A stretch of 64,000 nucleotides of DNA. It comes from Cycas panzhihuaensis. Its lineage: Eukaryota; Cycadophyta. Under the pieces are notes generated by a model that saw only the letters and a list, made by a program, of their open reading frames with translations, did no database searches and was not told where the DNA came from. Position numbers and translations under genes: made by a program. The DNA lies in NCBI GenBank assembly GCA_023213395.1, contig CM041465.1:155007741-155071740 (forward strand), in the 5' to 3' direction. Position 1 is the stretch's first letter. Each line of letters begins with the position of its first letter. Below, one piece after another: positions 1 to 11,570 of this stretch.

Positions 1-544
1 AAACTTGATCATTGCAAAATCTGCATCAGCTTAGTTTACCGCATGCAATCGAAACTCAAAAAAAGAAGAAAAATGCATCATAAAAGTCATAAAAATCAGC
101 TTTTTAAGGTAAAAGCAGGGGCTAGGCCTGAAGTACATCAACTGGGGGAAGGCCCAGGCAGTGGGCAAGTACTCAAAATGGTGCAAAGAGCCCTAACTAA
201 GGGTTAAACCAGGCTTAGGAAGGGTTTGCAACATAAGTGGCACGTGGTAACACGAATAAACAGGCTGGCAAAAGCATCCCGAAAGACCATGGAGACATCG
301 TGAGTGGCTGTACGCCATACGGGGTGTCGCATCCGCTTATGGATGCCCCCGCTGTGAGTCGTCATAGGCTAATAGGTGCCGTTAGGCACATGCATAATGA
401 ACAGGCAGACGAGCAATGCGTGCAGGCAGGCACATGTCAATCAAACTATTCTAAATTCCCTTAGCAACCATAAGTAAGAAAAGTAAGAACATATACCTGC
501 ACAAACCGTGTCGATCGTCCGAGTCCATTCCCACTGTGGAAACA
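1..544 (-). repeat. G1 3' LTR (partial)
   Basis: The sequence matches 7720-8274 closely and ends in GGAAACA at 544, as the right LTR does at 8274. From about 170 to 505 the two copies are almost identical; the one clear base change is C308 against T8032. Small indels cluster around 1-60, 145-170 and 505-540. Only the distal fifth of the LTR is inside the window. No obvious polypurine tract lies next to it on the minus strand. Confidence 0.8.
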
Positions 545-1316
545 TCGCTTGGCGTGAGCCTCACCGCCGGGCGTAATGTGATGGCGAATGCTGACAATCA
601 AGAAACGTGAGTAGCACATGCATATATATATATATAAGAGCAATCAAGAGCGGCGTGATCCAAGGGCGTAGGCAAGTGTCGTGGCGGAACGCGTGGACAA
701 GGGAGACAGAGCGAGGACAACGTAGGGGTCGCCACGCTGCCCAGGCATCGACACAGGCGGAAGTGAGCAATACGACGGGATGCCCCCGTTGCCAAGGTGC
801 AACGTGAAGTAAGAGGGCATCCAACAAAGCGAGCAAGCATATCTAATCGCAAAGAACCGGAGACTTGGGCACGGGTGGCTGCAAGCCTCCACATGAAATG
901 GTGTGTATCATGTATGATAGAGGTAGCATGTATGATTTACTTTTGTAAAGGAATATTTTTGTATGTTGTAAATGTAAATATGTAAATATGTGAATGAGTA
1001 AATGTATATGTCTGGTTGTAAAGTTTTGTGAATATGCAGGTGTTTCCGTCCATGCATGGCCATACGTCTAACAGGAGCACGCGCATCCACCGTGAGCAGA
1101 GGTGATCGAGAGGCGTGAGGTTAGAAGATAGGGCGGCATGCACGTCCACAGGGGAGCATAGCAGAATATGCGAAGGAAACGACAAGCACGAAAGGAGGGG
1201 TAACGATACTCCATAGCGTCGTCCCAGTTGGGGGATGCCCAAGTAGGAGGACAAAGGTTCCCAAGAGCACGCGGAACGCAGTTCATGGGAGGAACCGTAA
1301 GCAAAACCGAAAGAAA
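545..1316. other. G1 spacer between tandem array and 3' LTR, no gene seen
   Basis: The open reading frames here overlap each other on both strands and show no recognisable domain. The sequence is GC-rich up to about 900 and AT-rich from 900 to 1030, with a short TA run near 620-636. It occupies the place where pol would be in an autonomous element. Confidence 0.5.
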
Positions 1317-1889
1317 ATCCATCTTAAATTGCCATTCAACGTGGTTGGGAGGAATGGGAACAATTCAAAATGGTAGTTTAGGCTCGTTTGAGCAAGGATC
1401 CATCTTAAATTGCCATTCCACCGTGGTTGGGAGGAATGGGAACAATTCAAAATGGTAGTTTAGGCTCGTTTGAGCAAGAATCCATCTTAAATTGCCATTC
1501 CACCCGTGGTTGGGAGGAATGGGAACAATTTAAAATGGTAGTTTAGGCTCGTTTGAAAGAATCCATCTTAAATTGCCATTCCACCCGTGGTTGGGAGGAA
1601 TGGGAACAATTTAAAATGGTAGTTTAGGCTCGTTTGAGCAAGGATCCATCTTAAATTGCCATTCCACCCGTGGTTGGGAGGAATGGGAACAATTCAAAAT
1701 GGTAGTTTAGGCTCGTTTGAGTAAGAATCCATCTTAAATTGCCATTCCACCCGTGGTTGGGAGGAATGGGAACAATTTAAAATGGTAGTTTAGGCTCGTT
1801 TAGTAAGAATCCATCTTAAATTGCCATTCCACCCGTGGTTGGGAGGAATGGGAACAATTTAAAATGGTAGTTTAGGCCTGCTTTGAGCA
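1317..1889 (-). repeat. Seven-copy tandem array with hairpin-forming 81-83 bp unit
   Basis: Units begin with ATCCATCTTAAATTGCC at 1317, 1398, 1480, 1561, 1644, 1727 and 1809, so the period is 81-83 bp. Each unit holds an imperfect inverted repeat: CTTAAATTGCCATTCC on one arm and GGAATGGGAACAATTTAA on the other, around a loop of about 14 bases. Copies differ by only a few substitutions or one-base indels (GCCATTCAAC in the first, GCCATTCCACCC in later ones). The array lies between the gag-pro region and the 3' LTR of G1. Confidence 0.95.
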
Positions 1890-2386
1890 CAAAGAGAGGA
1901 AGAGGTGTGCCTAGACCCCGTAAAGGTAAGGGTAGTCACACGCAGGGTAGGAGATAGGTGACGAAGAGTAGGCCTAATGTGGCTAGGCCTACTAGTAAAC
2001 TTGCTATGGTCAGAATCAGATGAGTGCAACGGACCTAGCATGCGACGGATCGCATGGCAAGGTTGCATACGAGTAAGAGTGGCTCTAGTCCGAGGTAAGG
2101 ATCTAGAGCGTGAAGAAGAAGTGCCTCTACGAGTGGCTCGTCGACGTGGGCGCCTACGTGAAACCGCTCGAGGAGGCCGGGAAGGTAAAATGAATGGCCG
2201 GTTTGGGACCAGTGGCTCGGGAGCCAATGTAGGATGAGGAAGAGCGGGAATATCTGATCGAGATATTCCCCTAGGTGCTCGCGAAACCAGGGTGACACGT
2301 CGAGGAGAGGGACCATAACCCTCGCTATCCGAATCAGAATCACTCATGGCGCTGGCAACCGTAACCACCCACGCCAATAGGGGCAA
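1859..2386 (-). CDS. Hypothetical ORF, Ser/Arg/Pro-rich, downstream of G1 protease
   Basis: This 175-codon open frame follows the protease part of G1 on the same strand and ends inside the tandem array. The predicted product starts hydrophobic, has an acidic SDSDSDSE stretch near residue 16, then an Arg/Ser-rich middle including RRRPRRRATRRG. I recognise no domain. A second open frame of about 100 codons overlaps it on the same strand, and the region is GC-rich, which makes chance ORFs likely. It could be a read-through tail of gag-pro or simply noncoding. Confidence 0.2.
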   Translation of the reverse strand: MPLLAWVVTVASAMSDSDSDSEGYGPSPRRVTLVSRAPRGISRSDIPALPHPTLAPEPLVPNRPFILPSRPPRAVSRRRPRRRATRRGTSSSRSRSLPRTRATLTRMQPCHAIRRMLGPLHSSDSDHSKFTSRPSHIRPTLRHLSPTLRVTTLTFTGSRHTSSSLCAQSRPKLPF

Positions 2387-2403
2387 ACCTAACTAGGTTT
2401 GGC

Positions 2404-3050
2404 TCATGACGCATAGGCTCGACCGATGAAGGTCGGTCTCTCAAACAAAGGTCCCACTAAGGGTAACCTCCTCGGGATCACTATCTTCATCATCGAAAAC
2501 AACTGGCAGTGGATGAGAGGTGTGAGACGGCATTGGCTCACGGGCGACAACTTTAACTTGTCCTTCATAGACAAATTTAAGTTGCCCCAGCTGCGTGAGC
2601 GATCGCTCCCATCCGGGTCGAGCCATGGTCGGCCCAACAAGAGGTTATACTCCACATCGGCGCCGAGTACAACCCGATGTAGCTTTTCCCTCCTAAGGTG
2701 AGGGATAGGGAGATCGCCCCTGAGGGGACTTCGATCCCATCATACCCTTGGCATTTCCAAGGGATGACTAAGAGCTACTATGCCTAGCTCCTTGAGCATA
2801 CGCACAGCATAGCATTAACCGAGGAGCCATTATCTACAATGGTCCTCTTTACGATACAATCGGGTGTCAATGGTAATGACGAACGGTAATGCAAAAGCTT
2901 CTCCCGCTTTGGGAGATGGGAGATCTCTAGGATCAAAGGAGATGACAGTGGTCCACGGAGGTAGCACCTATCGCATGGATGGAAGCATCCTGCTGGCCAA
3001 GAGCTTCAAGAAGAAGAGCACGTTGCTCGGGCGGCTTCTCAAGACGTCCA
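2404..3050 (-). pseudogene. G1 aspartic protease (retropepsin-like), broken
   Basis: In the Gypsy polyprotein this enzyme cuts Gag-Pol. The minus strand near 2820-2850 encodes VDNGSSVNAM, the D-x-G-S-S active-site motif of plant Tat-type Gypsy proteases. About 150 bases downstream the frame near 2620-2655 encodes YNLLLGRPWLDP, the usual C-terminal LLGRPW landmark of this family. The two motifs are not in one uninterrupted frame. The ORF at 2404-2655 continues into a short basic tail and stops, and RT does not follow. The protease is therefore the last recognisable Pol domain of G1. Confidence 0.65.
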
Positions 3051-5543
3051 TCAAGGACATTCCGCAATGACGGTGTAGAGCTCGTCAACAATAGAAAAGG
3101 GTTTACCCTTCCACATGGGTTGTAAGCGCCTTCTAAAGTCGAATCGGCCGGGCGGACGGAATAGTCTTGGGAAGCGCAGGAATCTCCGGAGGAACGGCCT
3201 CCGAAAGAGGATCAAGGTGAGATGTAGATGAAGAGGCACCAAGCGCCTCTTTAGCGACTGAGACCGGGTTAAGGCATATAACGGAGTGGTCTCAAGCAAT
3301 TGGACAACCTTCTTTCCCTTGTAGCGGGACCGCGAAGGTGACGGAGCATGGCGGTCAGGGGAGCGCGAAGGTGAAGGTGACCTTCGCACACCCTTCCCCC
3401 TACCACGCAAAGGGCGGGGATCGGGAGACCTATCCCGATTCCGGTTGTTCCTTTGCTGGGCGTCGCGACCCCGTTCCCCATGCTTGGGGAACGGGTCTCT
3501 ATGAACGGGCTGATCGAGGTTAGGTCTCGATGCTCGCCTGGGGGACGAGTCGCGTGGGTGCTGTGCCCGGCAACGCGCATCGTCATGGAAACACTCCCCG
3601 TGGATGGAACACCACCTCTTCTCAAGGGGAGGTTCGATCCTCCTTGCTTGAGAAGACTGGGTGTTGCCCCCTTTGGGGGGCATCGCACGAGAAGTCTGCT
3701 GGATAGGTTTATGGGAGGTTGGCGACGAAGGAGGTTGGAGTTTTAGCTCCTTCATCGTGCGCTCGAATGAGCGAATGGCGGAGGTAAGCGGATCTAGGGT
3801 CCTCTCAGTCGGGTGAGAGGTGGTCCTAGCGGCCGCGAAGGTTCGGTTTCCTTCTGGGAGGCGCCTCACGACGTTGTGAGGGCTTGGGAGGTTTCTTGAG
3901 TCCACCGATCTCAATGGCCTCCAAAGCTAAACACCTCGAGATGGCGAGTCGCACGTGGTTGCCCCCATCTTGAGGACCTCCACGCACCTCGTGACGGCGT
4001 GCATTGACAAATGATCCCTCTTCAACTCCTCAGGCAATGTGGCCTTGGTGGAATGAAGAAGGTCGTGAAAACGTCACACAAAGTCACGATTCATCTCATC
4101 GTGACCTTGTTTGAGCGACAGCGCCTTTATTCCGCTTTCGAATGGACTACGTCAAAGTAGTTGACGAACTCGCCCACTAGGCTCGGAATGAGGAAATCGA
4201 ATGGGCAGGAAGGCGGTAGAACCACTTGAGGGCGTCGCCCTGCAAGGACCGCGGGAAGAGCTTCATCAAGATATGGTCGTAGGCCCAATAGTCGATGCAC
4301 GCCATGGAAAAGTTGCGCACATGTTCGGTTGGGTCTTGCGACGAAGTCCCGTCGAATTTGGGGACTTCAGGAGGATGAGGCGGCAAGTTGGTCCTCAACG
4401 CCTCAACAGACAAGGGCGTCGACCTATAGTCCACGAAAGGGCGTGCCCTTGCCTGGGCTAAAGGATCGACAACCGGCAAAGGAACAGATGGGGGTGTCGG
4501 TCCCATCCCTCCTTGAGGAAACACCCCTTGTGGGAAGGGGGTCTGCGGGTAGAAACTCTGATAAGGAGGCGCTCCTCAGGCCGACGCAGCAGCAGGGTCA
4601 CCGGGCGTTGGAAACAATGGTGAGGGACCGGGTTTTTCCCATATGGGCCACCCGTGGGTGGCGCGACCCCATATGGGTGCAACGGGTCCACTCCATAGAC
4701 AGGGAGATGGTTTCCCTTACCCTGCCCCCAAGGTTGTGACGTGTAGCCTGGGGGCACGTAAAGAGAAGGACCACCAACCGAAAGTTCGGATGTATGTAGG
4801 AGTGGGTCCTACATGGCTAGCGGCGGCGGCGCTAGTAGGGCCTCGAGGCCTACTAGGGAACGCGTGCGCCACGTTCGACGGTGGCACGTGCGTTTGGCTC
4901 GAACACGGCATGCTAACCCCGAGTTGAGGGAAAGACACGCTGCGCACGGGTCCCGAGGAAGTGGGACCACGACTAGGGGCGGCAGGCGCAACACTCGCCT
5001 TAGGAGCCGGGGTAGACACGGCATAGGACGTGTGTGTGCGGGCGGAAGCATCAATCGTCGTAGACGACGTGGCACCTGGATGAGGAAGATGCCATGTTGC
5101 GTAGCATTTCAGTAAACCATCTAGGAGGCGGTTGGCGAACTGCTCAAAAGTACTGCCAGCGCCTCGACCGCGTCGGCGGGAGGGGTATCCTCATAGCCAT
5201 ACGAGGTCGAAGGGACTTCGAAAGTAGGGGATCCCTCAGGGCACTCCTCGTAAGGCTCGCTAGTGGGGTGGCGGGTCTCACGAGTAGCCGGATCTTCCGC
5301 TGCATGAGCGGAAGGCTCAAAATCTTCGGGGTGGAAATGGTCATCAGGGTAATAGATGGAATCCTCGCCCTCACGGGTGGATTCCGGAACGGACGAAGGG
5401 AACTCTTGAGTTCCCAAGTCATGGCGTGTAGGCCCAATCAGACGGTAACCTTCCATTGCCAAACGGGGTTCGACGATGGAATGGAACGCGACGATTGGTC
5501 TTCTAACAACGGCAAAACCCATGCAAGGCGAGAAACGTCGCAT
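3051..5543 (-). pseudogene. G1 gag polyprotein, frameshifted
   Basis: Gag forms the particle that packages element RNA. Three minus-strand blocks in different frames make it up. The first is 5121-5543, an acidic N-terminal part beginning MRRFSP, chosen as start because it follows the PBS by about 160 bases. The second is 4177-4524, the retrotransposon gag core with FPRSLQGDALKWFYRL and PPEVPKFDG. The third is 3051-3914, a basic C-terminal part rich in RDR/SP repeats with CSIHGECFHDDARC, which resembles the Cys/His motif of Tat-type gag. Pro-rich stretches at 4458-5019 link the first two. The breaks could be real or consensus errors. Confidence 0.7.
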
Positions 5544-5706
5544 GCAACGCCTCCGCGAGCGTTGTTAGAAAAAACGAAAAGGAAAAGAAAAGAAAGCACT
5601 GCAAACCCGTTGGGGGGTTGCCCAACTCAAAACACAGAATGCGCACCTACCTAAAGGCAAGAGCACCAACACGAAGGGGAAGCGGATCTAGCTCCCTTAC
5701 TGGCAG

Positions 5707-5724
5707 TCCCCAGTATGGTCGCCA
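5707..5724 (-). promoter_or_regulatory. G1 primer binding site (tRNA-Arg type)
   Basis: On the minus strand this reads TGGCGACCATACTGGGGA, the form of PBS used by plant Tat/Ogre Gypsy elements and attributed to a tRNA-Arg primer. One base (5725) separates it from the LTR end at 5726. The assignment to tRNA-Arg comes from memory of the family and was not aligned to a tRNA. Confidence 0.75.
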
Positions 5725-5725
5725 G

Positions 5726-8274
5726 TGAAACGCTCTCCACGGGGCAATGACCCAACGCCTAGCGAGAAAGGCATAGAACAATACGCTAAACAGGCTGAAT
5801 AGCGAGGATCACACCTCGCGGGACGTCCCGCGCCTTGAGCGGCACGGATCGCAAGGTGCTGGTTGCTTCAGTGGCAGGTGCAAGACGAGGCCTTCCTACC
5901 CTTGGATGGTAGGGAAGGGAAAAGGATCCTCGCGCGTCGCTACTTCTCAAGGCAATGAGAAGGCGACGAGGGGCAACCAACCAAAGTATCAAGGTTTAGG
6001 GTAAAGATGGCCAAGGGGGACCGATCAACGAGTCTCCGAACACTATGGTATGCAGGGTATAATAAAAAAGTGCAAGTAAAGCAAATGTCTGAGGAAAAGC
6101 AAGCGTAAAGTAAATGATTATTTCTTTCTCTTTTCTTATGTTCCTTTAACTACTAAAATAAATGCAAGAAACGTAAGAGCACAAAAGAGAGTATGAAAGA
6201 TACGGAGAGTACCGGATCCGGCTTGGGCAGATGCGTGTTTCCCTCCACTTGCACTTCCTCCCGCCGTCCTCCTCGTATACGATGTCGGTCGATGGCGACA
6301 GGGTCCACTTACCTCCCAAAAGCAAAAAGCAAGCAAGGACTAACCGAATCAAATAATGAAAGTAAAACTCAATACAAAGATAAATGAAGGGAAGCGTACC
6401 ATGCAAGCGTCGGCCCAAGAAGTCGATCTCCGCGCCTTTTCCCAAGCGCTCTGCGAACAACCAAATAGGATACCTTCCTCTCGGGAGAGAGGCTACAAAA
6501 CACAGAAGTATATATATATATATGTGTATGCCGTAAATGAAACAGACTAAGCTAGGGAAATATAGTCCAGCACTAGTATGCAATAAAAAAAAAGGAACGA
6601 AGTCACACGACAACTATGCAACTGTCATATACCACGAATGCACCAAATGGGACTGAGTATAGCCTCGGGATGGCTAACTCACCCACGAGAGGTCTCCACA
6701 AGGTATCGGAAGCGGTCTTAGCATGTAATAGAACAGTTCGTGTAGCAACGGGTAGCCAATGCCAAGGGGTACTCAAACCGACTCTCCAAAGCTTCTAGCC
6801 CCGCTTCCTAAGCGAAAAGTGAGATAAAGGGGGAGAGGATAAGGGACGGAACCCTTTGGGGAGTAGGACGGCAATGGGGGACGGAACCCCGCCTATCCCC
6901 CTCAAATCCTCGTGTAACCCTTTATGCCGGCTGGCCTAGGAAATGGTGAAAGAGAGGGGTTGGAGGAAAAGGATGAGTTTAGGGAAAAGTGAGAAACCGG
7001 GCCTAGCCTAGGGCAACACTCCAATGGGCCACTATCACTACGGTTCTGTGCATCAAATGGCCGAAGGAAACCCAAGGAAATGTATGTGCAAAGGTATGAA
7101 AAGATTTGCAAATAAACAATAAAAAGCAAGCAAAGAAAAAAAGAGAGCCAACAAGAGACACTAAATACCTCGAACGGTGAAGAACGAGTGCATGTGGGCA
7201 CTTGGTAACTTGGAGCAGCGGTCCAAACGGTGCCTATGGGGTGGTGTTGCATGTCCCTTGCAAGAGAATAGGGTGGTAAAGCCTCATGTAAGTTGAGAGC
7301 CTGGGGATGGCTCTTTGTAGTGTTTTTTGATGAGAAATCCCCTTGAAAACCTTGGGTGTGTATGAGGAGGAAGAGTGCTTGTATTGGAGCTCCGTAGGGG
7401 GGCAGCAATGGCCCTGCAACTCCAGCTATAGCAGCCCTTGGTACCTCTGTCCCGCAGTTGTAGAAGGATGCCTCTTGTCAATGCTTCTTGGTCTTTGTCT
7501 TTTGTGAAGAACAAATCTAGAAAGCTTCAAAAGTGAAGTGAATAATCCTTTGAAGAATGATCCAAATGAATAGGAAAAAAGGCTTTTAAGCCTTGGGCAC
7601 ATCAAGTGAACGTTGGGGGCCTTGGGGCGCCCCCAATCGTTCGAAGCCACGCAATGCATCCACGAAAAATGCGCCACCGCGCGGCTTCCTTTTTTTTCAA
7701 ATTTTAAGCGATCGTCTCATGACAAACTTTGCATCAAGCCAAAATCCAGCAGATCGCTTAGTTTACCGCGGTACCAGACCGAAACTCAAAAAAGAAGAAA
7801 AATGCATCATAAAAGTCATAAAAATCAGCTTTTTAAGGTAAAAGCAGGGGCTAGGCCTGAAGTACATCAATCGGGAAGGCCGAGGTGAGCAAGTACTCAA
7901 AATGGTGCAAAGAGCCCTAACTAAGGGTTAAACCGGGCTTAGGAAGGGTTTGCAACATAAGTGGCACGTGGTAACACGAATAAACAGGCTGGCAAAAGCA
8001 TCCCGAAAGACCATGGAGACATCGTGAGTGGTTGTACGCCATACGGGGTGTCGCATCCGCTTATGGATGCCCCCGCTGTGAGTCGTCATAGGCTAATAGG
8101 TGCCGTTAGGCACATGCATAATGAACAGGCAGACGAGCAATGCGTGCAGGCAGGCACATGTCAATCAAACTATTCTAAATTCCCTTAGCAACCATAAGTA
8201 AGAAAAGTAAGAACATATACCTGCACAAACCTGTGTCGATGCGTCCCGAGTCCATTCCCACTAGCTGGGAAACA
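5726..8274 (-). repeat. G1 5' LTR (about 2549 bp)
   Basis: The LTR starts TGAAACGC at 5726, just outside the PBS, and ends GGGAAACA at 8274. It therefore has TG...CA ends. Its outer 550 bp match the partial LTR at 1-544. The many overlapping short frames within it show no domain, including a 75-codon frame conserved in both LTRs at 237-464 and 7961-8188. Such a long LTR fits the Tat/Athila branch. Copia A sequence resumes immediately to the right. Confidence 0.75.
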
Positions 8275-8275
8275 A

Positions 8276-9850
8276 GCTTCATCACGATGATCCCCCTTTG
8301 ATGGAGACTTCTTTTATCTGCAATAAATCTCTGAGATGTAAAAACTTTGGTTCAGTTAATGACTTCGTAAGAATATCGAATCAGAAATCATTGAGACAAT
8401 AAGACAAACAAACAAGATTATCAGTAACTAAATTATGAATAAAATGTTGATGTAATTCAATATGTTTAGTTCTAGAATGAGAAACAGGATTAGTAGTAAT
8501 AGTAATTGCACCTTGATTATCAACTTTAATTTCAATTGAAGAGTTTAGAGTCAGATCAATTTCATTTAGTAGTGATTTTAGCCAAAGTGCTTCTTTACCA
8601 GCTTCGACTAATGCTCGATATTCGACTTCAGTTGTTGATAACGCTAGTGCTTGCATTTTTTTGCTAGACTAAGTAATAGTTGAGGAATCAATAAATAATA
8701 TATAACCAGAAGTAGATTTACAATCATTTGAATCACCTGCCCAATCGGAATCAGTATATCCAGTTAATGTTAATGGTTTATTACAAAAGTTATAAGTTAA
8801 ACCATAAAACACAATATTCTTTAGATAACGTAAGATTCGTTTAGCTGCTTTCCAGTGAGATTCATGTGGTTGTTGCATATATTTGGAGCATAAAACAACA
8901 GCATAAGAAATATCGGGGTGAGTGTGTGTAAGATAAATTAGGCTACCAATGAATTATCTATATAGAGTTGGATCACATAAGGGAGTTGAACAATCAGTAG
9001 ATAGTTTTACTCCTGATTGTAAAGGATTGGATACAGGTTTAGCATTTTCCATGTTAAACCTCTGAATTAAATCAAGAGTATACTTAGGTTAGGATAATAT
9101 TATATTTGATTGATTTTGATAAACTTGTAGACCTAAAAAATAATGTAATAGACCTAAATCGGTCATTTCAAATTTGTTCATTAAAGTTGATTTGAGATGA
9201 TGAATATTATGGGTTGATGATCCAGTGATAATAATGTCATCAACATAAAGAATTAGAATGGTAAGATTTTCATCTTCACGTTTAAAATAGAGATTTGGAT
9301 CACTAATACATCTAGTGTATCCAATATAGATTAAGTAGTCATCGACTTTGGTATACCAAGCTCGAGGAGCTTGTTTTAAACCATAAATAGATTTTTTAAG
9401 TTTACAGACTAAATTAGGATTTTCGATAAATCTAGGTGGCTGTGATATATAGATCTCTTCTTTGAGATCACCATTCAAGAAAGCACTCTTAACATCCATT
9501 TGGTAGATTTCCCAACCAAATTTGGCTGTAAGAGCAATAATTATCTTGATTATATTCATCTTTGTGATAGGAGAAAATGTTTCATTATAGTCAATGTCAT
9601 TTATTTGGGAAAATCCTTTAGCAACAAGGTGAGCTTTATATTTTTCTACTGCACCTGTTGAATTATATTTAGTCTTATAAACCCATTTATAGTTGACTAC
9701 ATTTTTTCCAGGTGGGAGAGGAACAAGATCCCAAGTAGAATTTTTAATTAAGGTAACAAATTCAGTCTGCATAGCATCTTGCCATACAGGATTATTGTTG
9801 GCTTGTTTAAAAGTTTTGGGATCATTATTTTCCATTATTTTTGCCATTAA
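8276..9850 (-). pseudogene. Copia A reverse transcriptase and RNase H
   Basis: RT copies the element RNA and RNase H removes the template. The longest open piece, 9089-9847, holds the Copia RT landmarks in order: MDVKSAFLNGDL, YGLKQAPRAWY, and the catalytic LYVDDIIITG. The RNase H pieces at 8669-8878 ([18 protein letters not shown]) and 8381-8656 (STTEVEYRALVEAGKEALW, then KVDNQGAI and SRTKHIELHQHF) follow. Stops near 8655 and 9088 separate the pieces. The catalytic YVDD is intact. The final codons are cut off near the G1 insertion. Confidence 0.85.
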
Positions 9851-11570
9851 GGCAAAATTTACATGAAGTTTTCACGCACGTGTGTGCCTAGTATTAGTAG
9901 GATTGCCTACATTAGATCCAACATCAGCAAGTATTTTAGTTGCCCAAACTGGTTGCTTGTGAGTAACTGAATCTGAGGTTGTAGGTCGATTTGATGTTCT
10001 AGCTTGAAGAGAAGGATCTGTTTCAGCGGGTTCTAATAGGGTCCAATTTTGGACTTGAGTTGATAAAGAATCTATGATTTTGGAATCAACTTGTTTATTA
10101 GAATCGTCAACCAAACGAGTGTTGGTTAACAAATCTTCAACATGAAGTTCTATATAAGTAGATGTTGAAGTAGAGCCTTCTTCATCAAATACTATATCAC
10201 ACAAAATAGAAATATTATGCGTGACTGGATCTAAAAGTCTATAAGCTTTGCTTTCTTCACTGTAGCCAATGAAGATGTATTTTTGACTTTTTTTATCTAA
10301 CTTTTTATGTCTTTCGTGAGGGATATGTCCCCATGCGATACTACCAAAGATTCATAAGTGTTAGATGGATGGTTTTCTTCCAGACCATTTTTGTTCTGGA
10401 GTGGCGTTTTGTAAACTTTTATTGGGTAAATGATTTAATAAATAATTAGAGCAGTTAATTGCTTCTGCCCATAGTTTTAAATCGAGATTCTTTGCATGTA
10501 ACATGCAACGAGTCATTTCAACAAGAGTACAATTTTTGCGTTCAGCAACACCATTTTGTTGAGACGTGTATGTAACTGAATATTGGAATTTAATTCCATG
10601 TGATTTGTAGAAAGAGGTGAAATTTTTACTTAAATATTCCTTAGCATTTTCAGATCAGAATATTTTGATTCTTGAATTAGATTGATTTTCCACTAATGTT
10701 TTATATTCAACGAAAATGTCAAATACTTGACTACATATTTTGAGCATATAAACCCAACATTTTCTTAAATAATGATCAATGAATGTAATGAAATAACGAG
10801 ATCTTGAGTATGATGGTACATGAAAAGGTCCACATATATCAAAGTGGATAAGTTCTAGTGGAGTAGTTGCTCGGTATTGAGTTTTGTATGGAAATGGATC
10901 CATGTGTTATTTGTCTATCACACAGGCTTCACAAACACCATAAACAGTATTTAATGGTGGTAAACCATGGACCATTTCATGCTTGATTAAATATTACAAT
11001 TTGCCATAGCTAATATGGCCAAATCTCACATGCCAAAGTTTGCTGACTGAGTCAGATTTGGTAATGAAGGCACTAAATGATTTTGATTTATTATTTTGAA
11101 AACTGGTCATACTATAGAGACCTGTGTTATGATCAACAGGTCCTGAAGCAATACGTTTGAATTTGTGTAATGGATCTTTAATGAAAATTTTATTTTTCCA
11201 AAATTCGACAACAAGGTCTTTCTAGCAAATTTGATATACTGAGAGGAGGTTTGGTAACAAACCAGGTACGTAAAAAACATCCTTAATTGAACCATCCTTT
11301 AGGGTAACATCACCAGATCCTTTGACTTTAAGTTGATTACCACTACCGAAAGAAATCTCTTCTTCAAAGTTCATTTTGGATTAATAGGTGGTTAAGTTTT
11401 TCTGGTGTCCAGTCTTATGATAGGATGCACCAGAGTCAAGGATCCATTGTGGTGGTTGATTAGAAGGAGCAACAAACGTAAAAGTTGTTGCTGCAAAAGA
11501 ACGATTATGAGATTGACGGTTTTGTGGTCGTGATTGTGAATGTGAATGGGATTGTGGTTTATTTTGCAAT
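9851..11570 (-). pseudogene. Copia A protease and integrase
   Basis: The aspartic protease motif DSGASYHKTG lies near 11415-11440 on the minus strand. The integrase region follows, with the GAG-pre-integrase segment near 11000-11100, a CEACV zinc-binding remnant near 10925, and IHFDICGPF plus YFITFIDHYLRKCW at 10655-10903. Its C-terminal part, with YDIVFDEEGSTSTSTY, is near 10150-10210. Several frame changes occur, for example at 10654 and 10904. Compared with Copia B the catalytic neighbourhood DHYLRKCW is similarly preserved. The product would cut the polyprotein and join element DNA to the genome. Confidence 0.75.

Larger units (their letters stand above)
1..8274 (-). mobile_element. G1: non-autonomous Gypsy-type LTR retrotransposon (left end outside window)
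   Basis: The stretches 1-544 and about 7720-8274 are near-identical direct repeats at an offset of about 7.72 kb and act as LTRs. The primer binding site at 5707-5724 fixes the inner edge of the right LTR, so the element reads on the minus strand. The order is 5' LTR (right), PBS, gag, protease, spacer with tandem array, then 3' LTR (left). No reverse transcriptase, RNase H or integrase trace is visible, so it would need enzymes in trans. It is clearly more GC-rich than its surroundings. It interrupts Copia A, because sequence resembling 16077 onward in Copia B resumes at 8276. Gag and protease resemble the Tat/Ogre branch of Gypsy. Confidence 0.8.

Noticed and set aside
607-894. Cluster of overlapping 60-98 codon ORFs on both strands
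   Set aside because: They shadow each other in a GC-rich spacer and none resembles a known protein.
1317-1889. CRISPR-like array
   Set aside because: Units are near-identical over their full length with no variable spacers, and the setting is a plant retrotransposon.
6136-6613. ORFs of 66-155 codons inside the G1 5' LTR
   Set aside because: No domain, overlapping frames, and they lie wholly within an LTR.
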